From Aquimarina aquimarini (GTDB taxonomy: Bacteria; Bacteroidota; Bacteroidia; Flavobacteriales; Flavobacteriaceae), in the NCBI RefSeq assembly GCF_900299535.1, contig NZ_OMKE01000035.1:94200-158199 (forward strand): a stretch of DNA of 64,000 nt, given 5' to 3'. The first letter of the stretch is position 1, and every line of letters starts with the position of its first letter. A program made the translations under genes and the position numbers. Shown here piece after piece: positions 57,101-64,000 of the stretch. A model generated the notes under the pieces. The model did no database searches. It was not told where the DNA came from and was given only the letters and a program-made list of their open reading frames with translations.

Positions 57101-57282
57101 GTAAACCCTGTATACCAGCTATAACTCCAGGGGTCAAACCAGTTATTGGCATAATGATTTCCAAAAAACAAATGGATCAATGCATCATAGGTAGTTTCTA
57201 ATGTAAAAAAAATAGCGGTACCATGAAAAACTACTCCGATGAGTAATGCACTTATCAAATACTTGTTTGTAGTTTTATCCAT
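54193..57282 (-). CDS. Large GT-C-like multi-pass membrane protein
   Basis: This protein has 1029 residues. Residues 1-430 hold about eleven transmembrane helices with an early acidic-aromatic loop (ETTYDALIHLFFGNHYANNW) like those of lipid-sugar-dependent GT-C enzymes and the 6-PTPS-related membrane family. Residues about 430-555 are extracytoplasmic. Two more helices lie at about 563-590 and 612-635. The last 390 residues are extracytoplasmic with NTF2-like (YYDALDFKEFERAHSY) and beta-sandwich parts. It probably adds a sugar from a polyprenyl carrier on the outer face of the membrane. The divergent GT2 gene at 57573 could make that carrier. Confidence 0.75.
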   Translation of the reverse strand: MDKTTNKYLISALLIGVVFHGTAIFFTLETTYDALIHLFFGNHYANNWFDPWSYSWYTGFTVMGYPPLVHQSIGLFSYIGGLKFGLFTVAIIAILLFITGIYRFALVLTSNRNVAGYTAIFGVFSSVFIETLHIFGQLPSIIGLSILLHSLPEIYLWLKIGKYRYLVNSLSLIAVTVTSHHVTPIFGMVFFIFPLIGMVIMDVSREKVESYKEVRFKHFLKSFFSLFKRIVSFGFGSLLLIIICILPYWINTKNNPITQVPIPHGSRDNFLEVTSSGLVFFLIPWGVLLFLFPYIWYRFYSKRYLFFGFSITLLTILGTGGTTPIPLMMLGENAFNILTLDRFTLWASIMALPIFGEFGYRFAEGDLKQKISEKFGGVYHRIIGGLITGVMIFTTLFTMSLGYFRPSQPQKIKMLPILNFLSRDQHDHWRYLPLGFGDQMAWLSAQTNAMTVDGNYHSARRLPELTTRAVERLENSKFRGVEGIGSLQQFLTVPEKYNLKYVFSNDKFYDPILYFCGWQRLRQLENGIMVWEKLNVPPLSSILPREEVPMFQKLMWGLIPVFTVLLAFVINIQLIWVHALKSKNKTFPVYFKFGVAYNGFNKKVIKASYLWVLLILVVMSYGFYLLYIKNVKQLSPINVTEAYYDALDFKEFERAHSYIDPNSNKSIDQYMLEVSVTDGLLSSYAKLDEIKVGIIVQTDSTAKVKVLTRWITPLEKIDRTYYHELVKNNNRWFVKPLPYDLDIPPDQFFVENITSFYNHGRRRISSEQTYHEDVLKQPVLEVLSSKIIEYNDQYAIVGEIQNIDNVPADVVITGTLYNDDNKKLAKYNAKHQMKHKLMPKEITSFRIDFEGIAWMNSEDRKPETFDPDQFTAMEFEEIPTKFNLQSAGNVAIVDLYKGVAINDLSLQKEYIEGVLFNSGLEEVTIPLLLVSYYNQNHELLWVDHQYLQEGIRPQRKLYFSYPLLDLTALECINDDMENVLVNGLQNIEISDKMVPDRKHEHQSVQFLPVEGKGYRYIKLEINNYIGAPH

Positions 57283-57450
57283 AAAGGCTCGCCATAGTTT
57301 TCGACTTAAATATACAACAAAGGTTTTAGTTTAAAGCATCTGTAAAAAGAATGTAAACGCCTGAATCTGCTCTATCCTTGATATGATATTTTGGATCAGA
57401 TTATTAGATTTCAAACAATCTATCTTCTTCCTTTTTTGGTAATTATGTAT

Positions 57451-57487
57451 CGACGAATGGTAATCCTTCGATAAAAACCATTCGCCG
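57451..57487. promoter_or_regulatory. Inverted-repeat operator candidate between divergent GT-C-like and GT2 genes
   Basis: CGACGAATGGT (57451-57461) pairs as an inverted repeat with ACCATTCGCCG (57477-57487), with one mismatch and a 15-bp spacer, in the 290-bp divergent gap. It may bind a regulator that controls both directions; related half-sites are seen at 3861 and 40230. Confidence 0.45.
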
Positions 57488-57572
57488 TTAGCAATTTTAT
57501 ACTCATCGAAATCCTACTCCTCAAGGCACAGATCATAGCTACTTTTGAATTGTAACCTCAAAAAAATCTATT

Positions 57573-58394
57573 ATGAAAACCGGAATTATCATCCCTTGCT
57601 ATAACGAAGAAAAGAGATTAAATGTAGCCGCTTTTCTAAATTTTATTCAAAAAGAAAATAACTATCATTTATGTTTTGTAAATGATGGAAGTAAGGATAA
57701 TACTATCGATGTACTAAAAGAGATACAATATACTAATCCTACCAAGATAAGTATCATTGATATGAAAAAGAATTCTGGTAAAGCTGCTGCCGTAAGAGCT
57801 GGTAGCAGATACCTTCATAGTAGAGGTGATATCACATTTATAGGGTTTATTGATGCTGATTTATCTACAGATTTTGAAGATTTTGATGGTTTATTACAAA
57901 CATTAAAAAGTGATTCTAAATTAAGTTTTGTTTTTGGATCTAGAGCTAAAGAGACGTCGGATGCTATTAAAAAAAACGGAATTCGAAGCTTGATCTCGAA
58001 ATTAATTAACATTCTGGTGATACTTATATTAGGATTACCCATTCAAGATACACAATGCGGTGCCAAGGTGTTTAGAGCGGATCTGGTTCCTGTTATTTTT
58101 AATACTAATTTTTTGAGCAGATGGTTGTTTGACGTAGAAATGTTTATTAAAATGAAAAAACATTTTGGGAAAGAAAAAGTTATGAAAAAGATCGTTGAGC
58201 AACCTCTCAAAAAATGGATTCATATGGAGGATTCAAAACTAGGATTAAAAGACTCACTAGAAATCCCTTATCGCTTGATTTCTATATGGTTTAATTATAA
58301 CATATTACCATTAGTACAATCTTCAATTACAGAAGAAATCACTGAGTCTACAGTAGAAATATACGGGATGCCTTCTAGAATTTTGGCAGCCTGA
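57573..58394 (+). CDS. DPM1-like GT2 glycosyltransferase, copy 2
   Basis: This 273-residue paralogue of the protein encoded at 40518 has IIIPCYNEEKRLN, FVNDGSKDNT, NSGKAAAVRAG, FIDADLST, GLPIQDTQCGAKVF and FLSRWLFDVEMFIK. All nucleotide-sugar and metal motifs are kept. It probably loads a polyprenyl-phosphate sugar. It is divergent from the GT-C-like operon, a classic donor-maker/user arrangement. A strong terminator follows. Confidence 0.9.
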   Translation: MKTGIIIPCYNEEKRLNVAAFLNFIQKENNYHLCFVNDGSKDNTIDVLKEIQYTNPTKISIIDMKKNSGKAAAVRAGSRYLHSRGDITFIGFIDADLSTDFEDFDGLLQTLKSDSKLSFVFGSRAKETSDAIKKNGIRSLISKLINILVILILGLPIQDTQCGAKVFRADLVPVIFNTNFLSRWLFDVEMFIKMKKHFGKEKVMKKIVEQPLKKWIHMEDSKLGLKDSLEIPYRLISIWFNYNILPLVQSSITEEITESTVEIYGMPSRILAA

Positions 58395-58447
58395 TTACAG
58401 TATAAATTTTGAACTCGAAGTTACCCCTTATAATGCCTAAATGACAA

Positions 58448-58484
58448 GAGAGCACCACTTGATAAGTGATGCTCTCTGTTTTTT
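58448..58484 (+). terminator. Intrinsic terminator after GT2 copy 2
   Basis: GAGAGCA/TGCTCTC and CACTT/AAGTG form a stem with one internal mismatch, followed by a T run. It is convergent with the OmpA gene and may serve both strands. Confidence 0.8.
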
Positions 58485-58498
58485 GTATTGCCTAAATT

Positions 58499-60475
58499 TT
58501 AATTCTCTATTACAATAAACTCACTTCTTCTATTTTTCTGATGTTGTTTATCAGTACATTTTACACCATTGCTACATTCATTCATCAATAAAGTTTCGCC
58601 ATAGCCTCTGCTCTTTACTCGGGACGGATCGACTGCCTTACTTATGATATAATTAGCTGTTGCTGTTGCTCTTTTTTGAGATAATTTTAGATTATATCCA
58701 TCGCTCCCTTTACTATCAGTATGAGAACCTATCTCTATTCTAATACTTGGGTATTTCTTCATATAGGCTACTACTTTATCTAATTCTGTCGCTGTTTTAC
58801 CTAAAATCAGTGCTTTATTAGATTTAAAATATATTGGTTTTAGTGCTAATAATTTGACTAAATCTACTCCTTTTGAAGGAAGATTACTCTTGATTTTTAA
58901 AGTATCAACAACATCTGGAATTTCCCTAGTAACTAGTACCTCCTTTTTGGTCGCAACATATGTATCTTTTTGCACTTTTACCATGTAAGTTTTTGTATTG
59001 CAATCTACAAGTTGTATGAATTCTCCTTTTTCATTGGTTTGTCCCGAACTGATAATTTCATCTTCTTCATTTTTGATTTCAACAATTGCATTAGCTACTA
59101 CTTTATCTCTATCCTTATCAATTACCACTCCATAAATACTCCCATTACATGCGGTAATCAAAGGGGTTGTTTCTAAAAAACTATAAATATCATCTTCTCC
59201 TCTTCCTCCAAGTCGATTAGAGGCAAAAAAACCTTTTTTAGTATCTTCATCAATATAAAAAGTAATATCATCTGCACTACTATTTATGGGTTCTCCTACA
59301 TTATAAATTTTATTTTCTTTCTTGCTTAGGTCAACGGCAAAAATATCCAACCCTCCTAGCCCTTGATGACCATCTGAAGCAAAATATAACATTCCAGTTT
59401 TACTTATAAACGGAAAAGTATCTCTTCCTTCTGTATTGATATTGGGCCCAAGATTTACTGGTTGCCCAAAGGAACCGTCTTTATAAATATCAACCATATA
59501 AATATCTGACATCCCATACCCCCCTGGCATATCAGAAGCAAAGTATAGTTTTTGCTCATCGATACTTACTGTGGGGTGTGCTACAGAATATTGATCATCA
59601 TTAAATGAAAGATCTTCTATATATCCCCATTTTAATTTGTCATTGAGGGTAGCCCGAAATATTCGTAATCGATTAATTCCCAAAGAATCTTTAACAAATC
59701 TAGATTTATGTATGTTGTTTCTAGTAAAGTATATAGTTTTTCCATCTTTTGTAAATGATGATGTAGATTCATGAAGTCTTGAACTGATTGATTTTGAAAA
59801 TTCAACAGGAAAAGTAAACTCTAACGTATCATTTTTGCTAATTGTTACATGAAATAGGTCTAAATAAGGTTGCTTTGTCCATTTGTTATCCTTCTCAGCA
59901 TATTTTCCTTTTCCTCTCGAAGAAGAAAATACCAACTGTTTTTTATATACCGAGGGTGCAAAATCTACATATGCTGAATTTCCTGAAAAATTTTTGATAA
60001 TATATCTTCCACTTTGCTTTTTGATGTCTTCTATATAATCAAAATTCTCTAATAGCCTTCTTACTCTTGAATCTTGAATATTTGATTTCTCTACATTAAA
60101 TATCAATGCATGGGCTTCTTCATAATTTTTAAGATATTTAATCGATTGCGCTGCTCTAAAGTAAACGGTTTCGTTAATCGTTATTGTTTCCTTATTTTCT
60201 TCTTCTACTTCTTTTTTCTTGGCTAACATGCGCTTATACCATCTTGCCGAATTTTTGAGATCGGAGTTAAAATAGTAAGCATCTGCTAATTTCTGGTATA
60301 CAGTAACGTTTCCATTTCCTTTAAATATGAAATCTTTATACTGCTCAATGGCTTCGGCATATGCGAATTTTTCAAAATTTTCATTTGCTTTTTTCAACAG
60401 CTTATCCTGAGAAAAAATGGGTATAGAAAGTATCAAAAAAACAACTATTATTGGTTTATCATATATTACTTTCAT
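58499..60475 (-). CDS. OmpA-family PD40-repeat lipoprotein-like partner of T9SS (PorE-like)
   Basis: This protein has 658 residues with a signal peptide (MKVIYDKPIIVVFLILSIPIF). It has TPR-like helices (about 25-150), PD40/WD40-like beta-propeller repeats (about 165-430; LYFASDMPGGYGMSDIYMVD), a carboxypeptidase-regulatory-like domain (about 443-520), and a C-terminal OmpA domain (about 545-658; HTDSKGSDGYNLKLSQKRA) that binds peptidoglycan. This architecture matches the proteins that anchor type IX-exported type B adhesins. It lies 18 bp downstream of the PorP/SprF gene. Confidence 0.88.
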   Translation of the reverse strand: MKVIYDKPIIVVFLILSIPIFSQDKLLKKANENFEKFAYAEAIEQYKDFIFKGNGNVTVYQKLADAYYFNSDLKNSARWYKRMLAKKKEVEEENKETITINETVYFRAAQSIKYLKNYEEAHALIFNVEKSNIQDSRVRRLLENFDYIEDIKKQSGRYIIKNFSGNSAYVDFAPSVYKKQLVFSSSRGKGKYAEKDNKWTKQPYLDLFHVTISKNDTLEFTFPVEFSKSISSRLHESTSSFTKDGKTIYFTRNNIHKSRFVKDSLGINRLRIFRATLNDKLKWGYIEDLSFNDDQYSVAHPTVSIDEQKLYFASDMPGGYGMSDIYMVDIYKDGSFGQPVNLGPNINTEGRDTFPFISKTGMLYFASDGHQGLGGLDIFAVDLSKKENKIYNVGEPINSSADDITFYIDEDTKKGFFASNRLGGRGEDDIYSFLETTPLITACNGSIYGVVIDKDRDKVVANAIVEIKNEEDEIISSGQTNEKGEFIQLVDCNTKTYMVKVQKDTYVATKKEVLVTREIPDVVDTLKIKSNLPSKGVDLVKLLALKPIYFKSNKALILGKTATELDKVVAYMKKYPSIRIEIGSHTDSKGSDGYNLKLSQKRATATANYIISKAVDPSRVKSRGYGETLLMNECSNGVKCTDKQHQKNRRSEFIVIEN

Positions 60476-60493
60476 TTTGATAGTCTCGTTTGG

Positions 60494-61441
60494 TTAAAAG
60501 AATCTTGGATATATAATTCGATCGTTTCTTTCAAAGATTTCATATCTTAAAAAGAACTCATATGATCCTGAATTAAATTCTGTATTTCCTAATGCTGTGG
60601 TTTCCCAATCGTATGCAAACCCAAGCATGATTGCATCTGATACTTGAAACCCTGCCAATATACTCACAGCTGCATTCCACCGATAAGCAGCCCCTAGGGT
60701 AATTTTCTCATTTATGAGTGTATTGGCTGATATATCTACCTGTAATGGTGCTCCTGCTACTCCTTTTAAAAGCATAGCTGGTTTCAATTTAATATTTTCG
60801 TTGAGATCAAATACATACCCCCCTATTAGGTAATAATTGATTCGTTCTTCTGCTAAAAAAGAAGAGGCTCTGTTTTCTGTATTTGATTCATCAAAATGTT
60901 GTGTTTCCAAGAGATTAGGAGCAGAAATACCTAGATATAATTTTTCTGTATGGTAGTATAACCCTACCCCAAAGTTGGGAGCAAATTTATTATCCACATT
61001 GGTATTCAATAATACATCTGTATTTGTATATTGATTAAGGTCATTAAAATTAACATTCAAAAGATGCCCCCCTGCTTTGACTCCAAATGCTAATTGCCCA
61101 TCAACAGAGGTATCAATGGTATACGAGAAATCAATATCAAAATAGGTTTCTTGTGTGGGACCTATTTTATCATTTATAATAGACATCCCTAATCCGACTT
61201 TATTAGATTTCCCTATAGGAGAGTGAACACTAAGTGTCTGTGTAACTGGGGCTCCCCCTATCCCCACCCATTGATTTCTATATACCCCAGTAATATTTAT
61301 AGCATCTCTTGAGCCTGCATAGGCAGGATTTACACTAATAGTATTATACATATATTGTGTGTATTGTGCATCTTGTTGTGCACATACCTCTGCTACCACA
61401 AGGGAAAGTAAAATAACCATTATATAATAGGTTCTCTGCAT
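60494..61441 (-). CDS. PorP/SprF-family outer-membrane protein
   Basis: This protein has 315 residues with a signal peptide (LLSLVVAEVCAQ). The next residues (QDAQYTQYMYNTISVNPAYAGSRDAINITG) are the family hallmark, followed by barrel strands such as GVGLYYHTEKLYLGIS. SprF-like proteins localise and stabilise type B CTD cargo at the cell surface. It lies 52 bp after the adhesin gene and 18 bp before the OmpA gene, giving the standard triad. Confidence 0.93.
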   Translation of the reverse strand: MQRTYYIMVILLSLVVAEVCAQQDAQYTQYMYNTISVNPAYAGSRDAINITGVYRNQWVGIGGAPVTQTLSVHSPIGKSNKVGLGMSIINDKIGPTQETYFDIDFSYTIDTSVDGQLAFGVKAGGHLLNVNFNDLNQYTNTDVLLNTNVDNKFAPNFGVGLYYHTEKLYLGISAPNLLETQHFDESNTENRASSFLAEERINYYLIGGYVFDLNENIKLKPAMLLKGVAGAPLQVDISANTLINEKITLGAAYRWNAAVSILAGFQVSDAIMLGFAYDWETTALGNTEFNSGSYEFFLRYEIFERNDRIIYPRFF

Positions 61442-61493
61442 AGTAATGGGTTTATATTGTATAATCAGAAAGTATATTTTCTGATCAGGTTAT

Positions 61494-64000
61494 TTATCTA
61501 TTTATATATATGTAATCCGACTTTTTCTTATGTTCTCCTTTTTGATTTGTATAAGTAAGAACATAAAAATAAGTTCCTACAGGTAATTGTTTCTCTTTAT
61601 TAATGGTAGCTCTACCATTGGATTCACCTCTAAAGAAGTTTCCGTTTTTTCCATATCCTTTTGCCTGATACACCAAAACACCCCAACGATTAAATATCTT
61701 AAGTTCATTTTTGGGGAATTTTTCAATATTTACAATAATCAACACATCATGATCTCCATCTCCATTGGGAGTTACTGCATTAAATACTTCAAGATCATCT
61801 TCTAGGGATGAATCTGTATTATTAGGTTCGAGATAATCTGGAATTCCGTCATTATCTGCATCAAAGGCATCATCTGGAACACCATCATTATTAGGGTCTG
61901 GATTTTCATCTGCTGTTACAATTCCATCGTTATCATCATCTATATCCTGAAAATCATCAACTCCATCTCCATCGGTATCCTGAATCGTATAATTAATCTC
62001 TCGACCATTAGCATCATTCTGTACACTATCAGGAATCCCATCATTGCCAAATGGCCCTTCTATTCTGCCATCTCCATCTGTATCTATACTGTTATGCCCT
62101 GACTCTATATAATCTAAAACACCATCTCCATCTGCATCTAAATCTCTACTATCTATAATTCCATCACCATCTGTATCAAGAGAGGAATCTCCTTTTTGTT
62201 CTACCAGATCAGGGATACCATCATTATCATCATCCAAATCATTGATATTAGGTATTCCGTCTCCATCAGTATCTAAATAACTCACAGTAGGGTCTTCAAA
62301 ATCACCATCATTGTCGGTATCTATATTTGTAGTATCCTCAGGGTCATCAGAATCTTCTGTGACAATTGTTGTTCTATTTGGTAACAAAGCGGTTACTATT
62401 GCTGTATTTACAACAGTCTCATTATCTATATCATCCTGATTTACAACATACCCTCCTGTAACTGTAAATGATTCATTTGGTTCGAGTGTATTAATAGTGT
62501 GTATACTTGTAAACGCTATCAAAGGGTCTTCTACATTTACATCAAATACAGAGACATTACCTGTATTTATTATTTCAATAGTATATAGTAATATATCTCC
62601 TGGTTCAGTAAAATATCCTACATCAACTACTTTATTTACTTCTAATGTTGCTGATTGTAGTATGGATACTATAGTAACATCATCAGGATCTCCATCTCCA
62701 TTGGTATCAATATCATCGTCATTACTTGGGTCATCAGATATATCAGATACCAACTGTAAATTAGGATCTCTGCCTTCTACAGTAGCGGAATTACTAACAC
62801 TTCCTGTATTCAAATCAACTTGTGTTATAGTATGGCTTGCTGTTATCACAAATTGTTCTCCTGGAACAATAACAGGAATTGATGAAGGATTTATACTTCC
62901 TGCATCTGCATTTGCATCTGTAATAGTTACATCGGTCAATGTTACATTACCTGTATTTGTAAGAGTTAGATTGTATGTAATTACTTCGCCAACCTCATCC
63001 CAATCCCCATCAGTAGGTATATTGGCAACTTTAATCAAACTTAGTTTAGGTATCTGTTGTAATGCTACTATCGTAGGATCGTCTGGTGCAGTTGTATCTG
63101 GATCATCTGAAGTATCGGTTACTATTATACCACAAGGGTCTTCTCCTTGAACTGTAAGCGTATTTGTTACTATACCTTGATTCAAATCCTGTTGTGTAAT
63201 GATATGTGTTGCTGTTATAGTAACAGATGAATTTGCTGATATACCAGGAATAAATGGCATACTTATAGCATCTGCATTTGGATCTGTAACCGAAATATTG
63301 GATAATACCACCTCTTTTGGGTTCTGAATATTAATTTCATAAATAATCTCTTCACCTACACTATCATATGCCCCATCGAGAGCTGGTAGTCCTTTTTTGG
63401 CAACTACCAATTCAGGGCTAGGAGAAATTAAAACAGTAAAGGTGTAAGAATCCCCAGCACAACTATCTGAACTTGTAGGAACAATAGTATACACAACTGT
63501 CTGAACCGAACCACTCGTATTGGTCAGCACATCAGTAATACTGGTTGCTGTACTGGTTGCTGTTGTTTCTCCTGTAATATTCGGGTTATCTGCCGCAGAC
63601 CAACTAAAGGTAGCTCCACTTAGATTTACATCTCCTGTAAGATCATGAGCTAAGGCAACATCACTACAAACTATATCGGTTGGTGCTGTAGCTACAAAGG
63701 GTTCTGGATTTATTGTTACTGTATACGTATAAGAATCCCCAGCACAACTATCTGAACTTGTGGGAACAATAGTATACACAACTGTCTGAACCGAACCACT
63801 TGTATTAGTCAACACATCAGTAATACTGGTTGCTGTACTAGTGGCTGTTGTTTCTCCTGTAATATTCGGGTTATCTACCGCGGACCAGCTAAAGGTAGCT
63901 CCACTTAGATTTACATCTCCTGTAAGATCATGAGCTAAGGCAACATCACTACAAACTATATCGGTTGGTGCTGTGGCTACAAAAGGTTCTGGATTTATTG
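61494..64000 (-). CDS. Large T9SS type B adhesin with PKD-like, DUF11 and TSP3 repeats (C-terminal part)
   Basis: The frame is open to the window edge, so only about 835 residues of the C-terminus are seen. From N to C: two or more PKD-like repeats of 95 residues (SDVALAHDLTGDV, GATFSWSAADNP); three DUF11/DUF7507 domains (EVGEVITYNLTLTNTGNVTL, TLEVNKVVDVGYFTEPGD); an Asp-rich TSP3 stretch with [13 protein letters not shown] calcium sites; and a final CHU_C gliding-motility-associated domain (FNAVTPNGDGDHDVLIIVNI, WGVLVYQAKGY). The partners are SprF- and OmpA-like. It is probably a motility or biofilm adhesin of SprB style. Confidence 0.92.
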   Translation of the reverse strand, partial: INPEPFVATAPTDIVCSDVALAHDLTGDVNLSGATFSWSAVDNPNITGETTATSTATSITDVLTNTSGSVQTVVYTIVPTSSDSCAGDSYTYTVTINPEPFVATAPTDIVCSDVALAHDLTGDVNLSGATFSWSAADNPNITGETTATSTATSITDVLTNTSGSVQTVVYTIVPTSSDSCAGDSYTFTVLISPSPELVVAKKGLPALDGAYDSVGEEIIYEINIQNPKEVVLSNISVTDPNADAISMPFIPGISANSSVTITATHIITQQDLNQGIVTNTLTVQGEDPCGIIVTDTSDDPDTTAPDDPTIVALQQIPKLSLIKVANIPTDGDWDEVGEVITYNLTLTNTGNVTLTDVTITDANADAGSINPSSIPVIVPGEQFVITASHTITQVDLNTGSVSNSATVEGRDPNLQLVSDISDDPSNDDDIDTNGDGDPDDVTIVSILQSATLEVNKVVDVGYFTEPGDILLYTIEIINTGNVSVFDVNVEDPLIAFTSIHTINTLEPNESFTVTGGYVVNQDDIDNETVVNTAIVTALLPNRTTIVTEDSDDPEDTTNIDTDNDGDFEDPTVSYLDTDGDGIPNINDLDDDNDGIPDLVEQKGDSSLDTDGDGIIDSRDLDADGDGVLDYIESGHNSIDTDGDGRIEGPFGNDGIPDSVQNDANGREINYTIQDTDGDGVDDFQDIDDDNDGIVTADENPDPNNDGVPDDAFDADNDGIPDYLEPNNTDSSLEDDLEVFNAVTPNGDGDHDVLIIVNIEKFPKNELKIFNRWGVLVYQAKGYGKNGNFFRGESNGRATINKEKQLPVGTYFYVLTYTNQKGEHKKKSDYIYINR
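63430..64000 (-). repeat. 285-bp tandem repeats in the adhesin gene
   Basis: Near-identical units with a period of exactly 285 bp (95 codons), for example TAAGAATCC at 63445 and 63730 and GGTTCTGGATTTATTG at 63700 and 63985, continue beyond the window. Copy number is likely variable. Confidence 0.88.

Noticed and set aside
62497..63150. 217-residue plus-strand open frame
   Set aside because: It is antisense to the DUF11 repeats of the adhesin, whose sense frame has clear domains.
63430..64000. CRISPR array
   Set aside because: Repeats are 285 bp, in frame and part of a protein-coding gene; there are no spacers and no cas genes.

Overview
The window is low-GC, densely coding DNA that looks like a chromosomal segment of a marine Flavobacteriaceae bacterium. 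An Aquimarina-like genus is my guess from gene content, not a proven assignment. The evidence is type A and type B type IX secretion (T9SS) C-terminal sorting domains, a PorP/SprF plus OmpA pair, an SprB-style CHU_C adhesin, a T9SS chitinase, DUF6443-type RHS proteins, YaiO-type outer membrane protein and weak Shine-Dalgarno sequences. No rRNA, tRNA, CRISPR array or DDE-transposase insertion sequence was seen.

Layout. (a) 1-3625, minus strand: the 5' end of a VGIGT-repeat surface protein, a PhzF-family isomerase, a SigZ-like sigma factor and a MORN-like/HEAT-like unknown. (b) 3955-7571: a compact plus-strand phosphorelay of CheY-like receiver, H-NOX haem sensor, PAS-PAS histidine kinase, HPt and LytTR regulator, which reads as a nitric-oxide sensing operon. 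(c) 7857-11849: a 1330-residue secreted TSP3/DUF4114 protein whose paralogue lies at 41430-45419. (d) 12213-20690: an RHS polymorphic-toxin operon made of a PKD-containing RHS partner, a DUF6443/RHS protein with a nuclease-like tip, and a small putative immunity protein. (e) 20700-32700: a rearranged accessory locus. It carries an intact SNase-like gene and at least three decayed copies of it; a module of XRE regulator, Walker ATPase, intact tyrosine recombinase, degenerate tyrosine recombinase, RadC/JAB protein and ORF6N protein; a hairpin-rich non-coding block; two promoterless orphan RHS tips with papain-like toxins and membrane or lipoprotein immunity genes; and two more ORF6N genes. (f) 32923-37404: a bimodular GH18-GH19 chitinase with three chitin-binding modules and a T9SS tail. 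(g) 37862-58394: an exopolysaccharide/cell-envelope region with a TPR-YaiO porin, two DPM1-like GT2 enzymes, a flippase, two STAS proteins, a GT4 glycosyltransferase, and a translationally coupled operon (GT-C-like membrane protein, Ig-like protein, membrane-anchored TIM-barrel hydrolase). (h) 58499-64000: a T9SS type B triad of OmpA/PD40 protein, PorP/SprF and a large CHU_C adhesin running off the window.

The most interesting system is region (e). Three different toxin/immunity tips share about 250-300 bp of near-identical RHS core DNA. Each is followed by the same exact 15-bp GC-rich motif, and a two-recombinase/ATPase/JAB module sits between the expressed tip and the silent ones. I infer a toxin-tip switching or cassette-acquisition locus. 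The architecture is read directly from the sequence; the activity is not shown.
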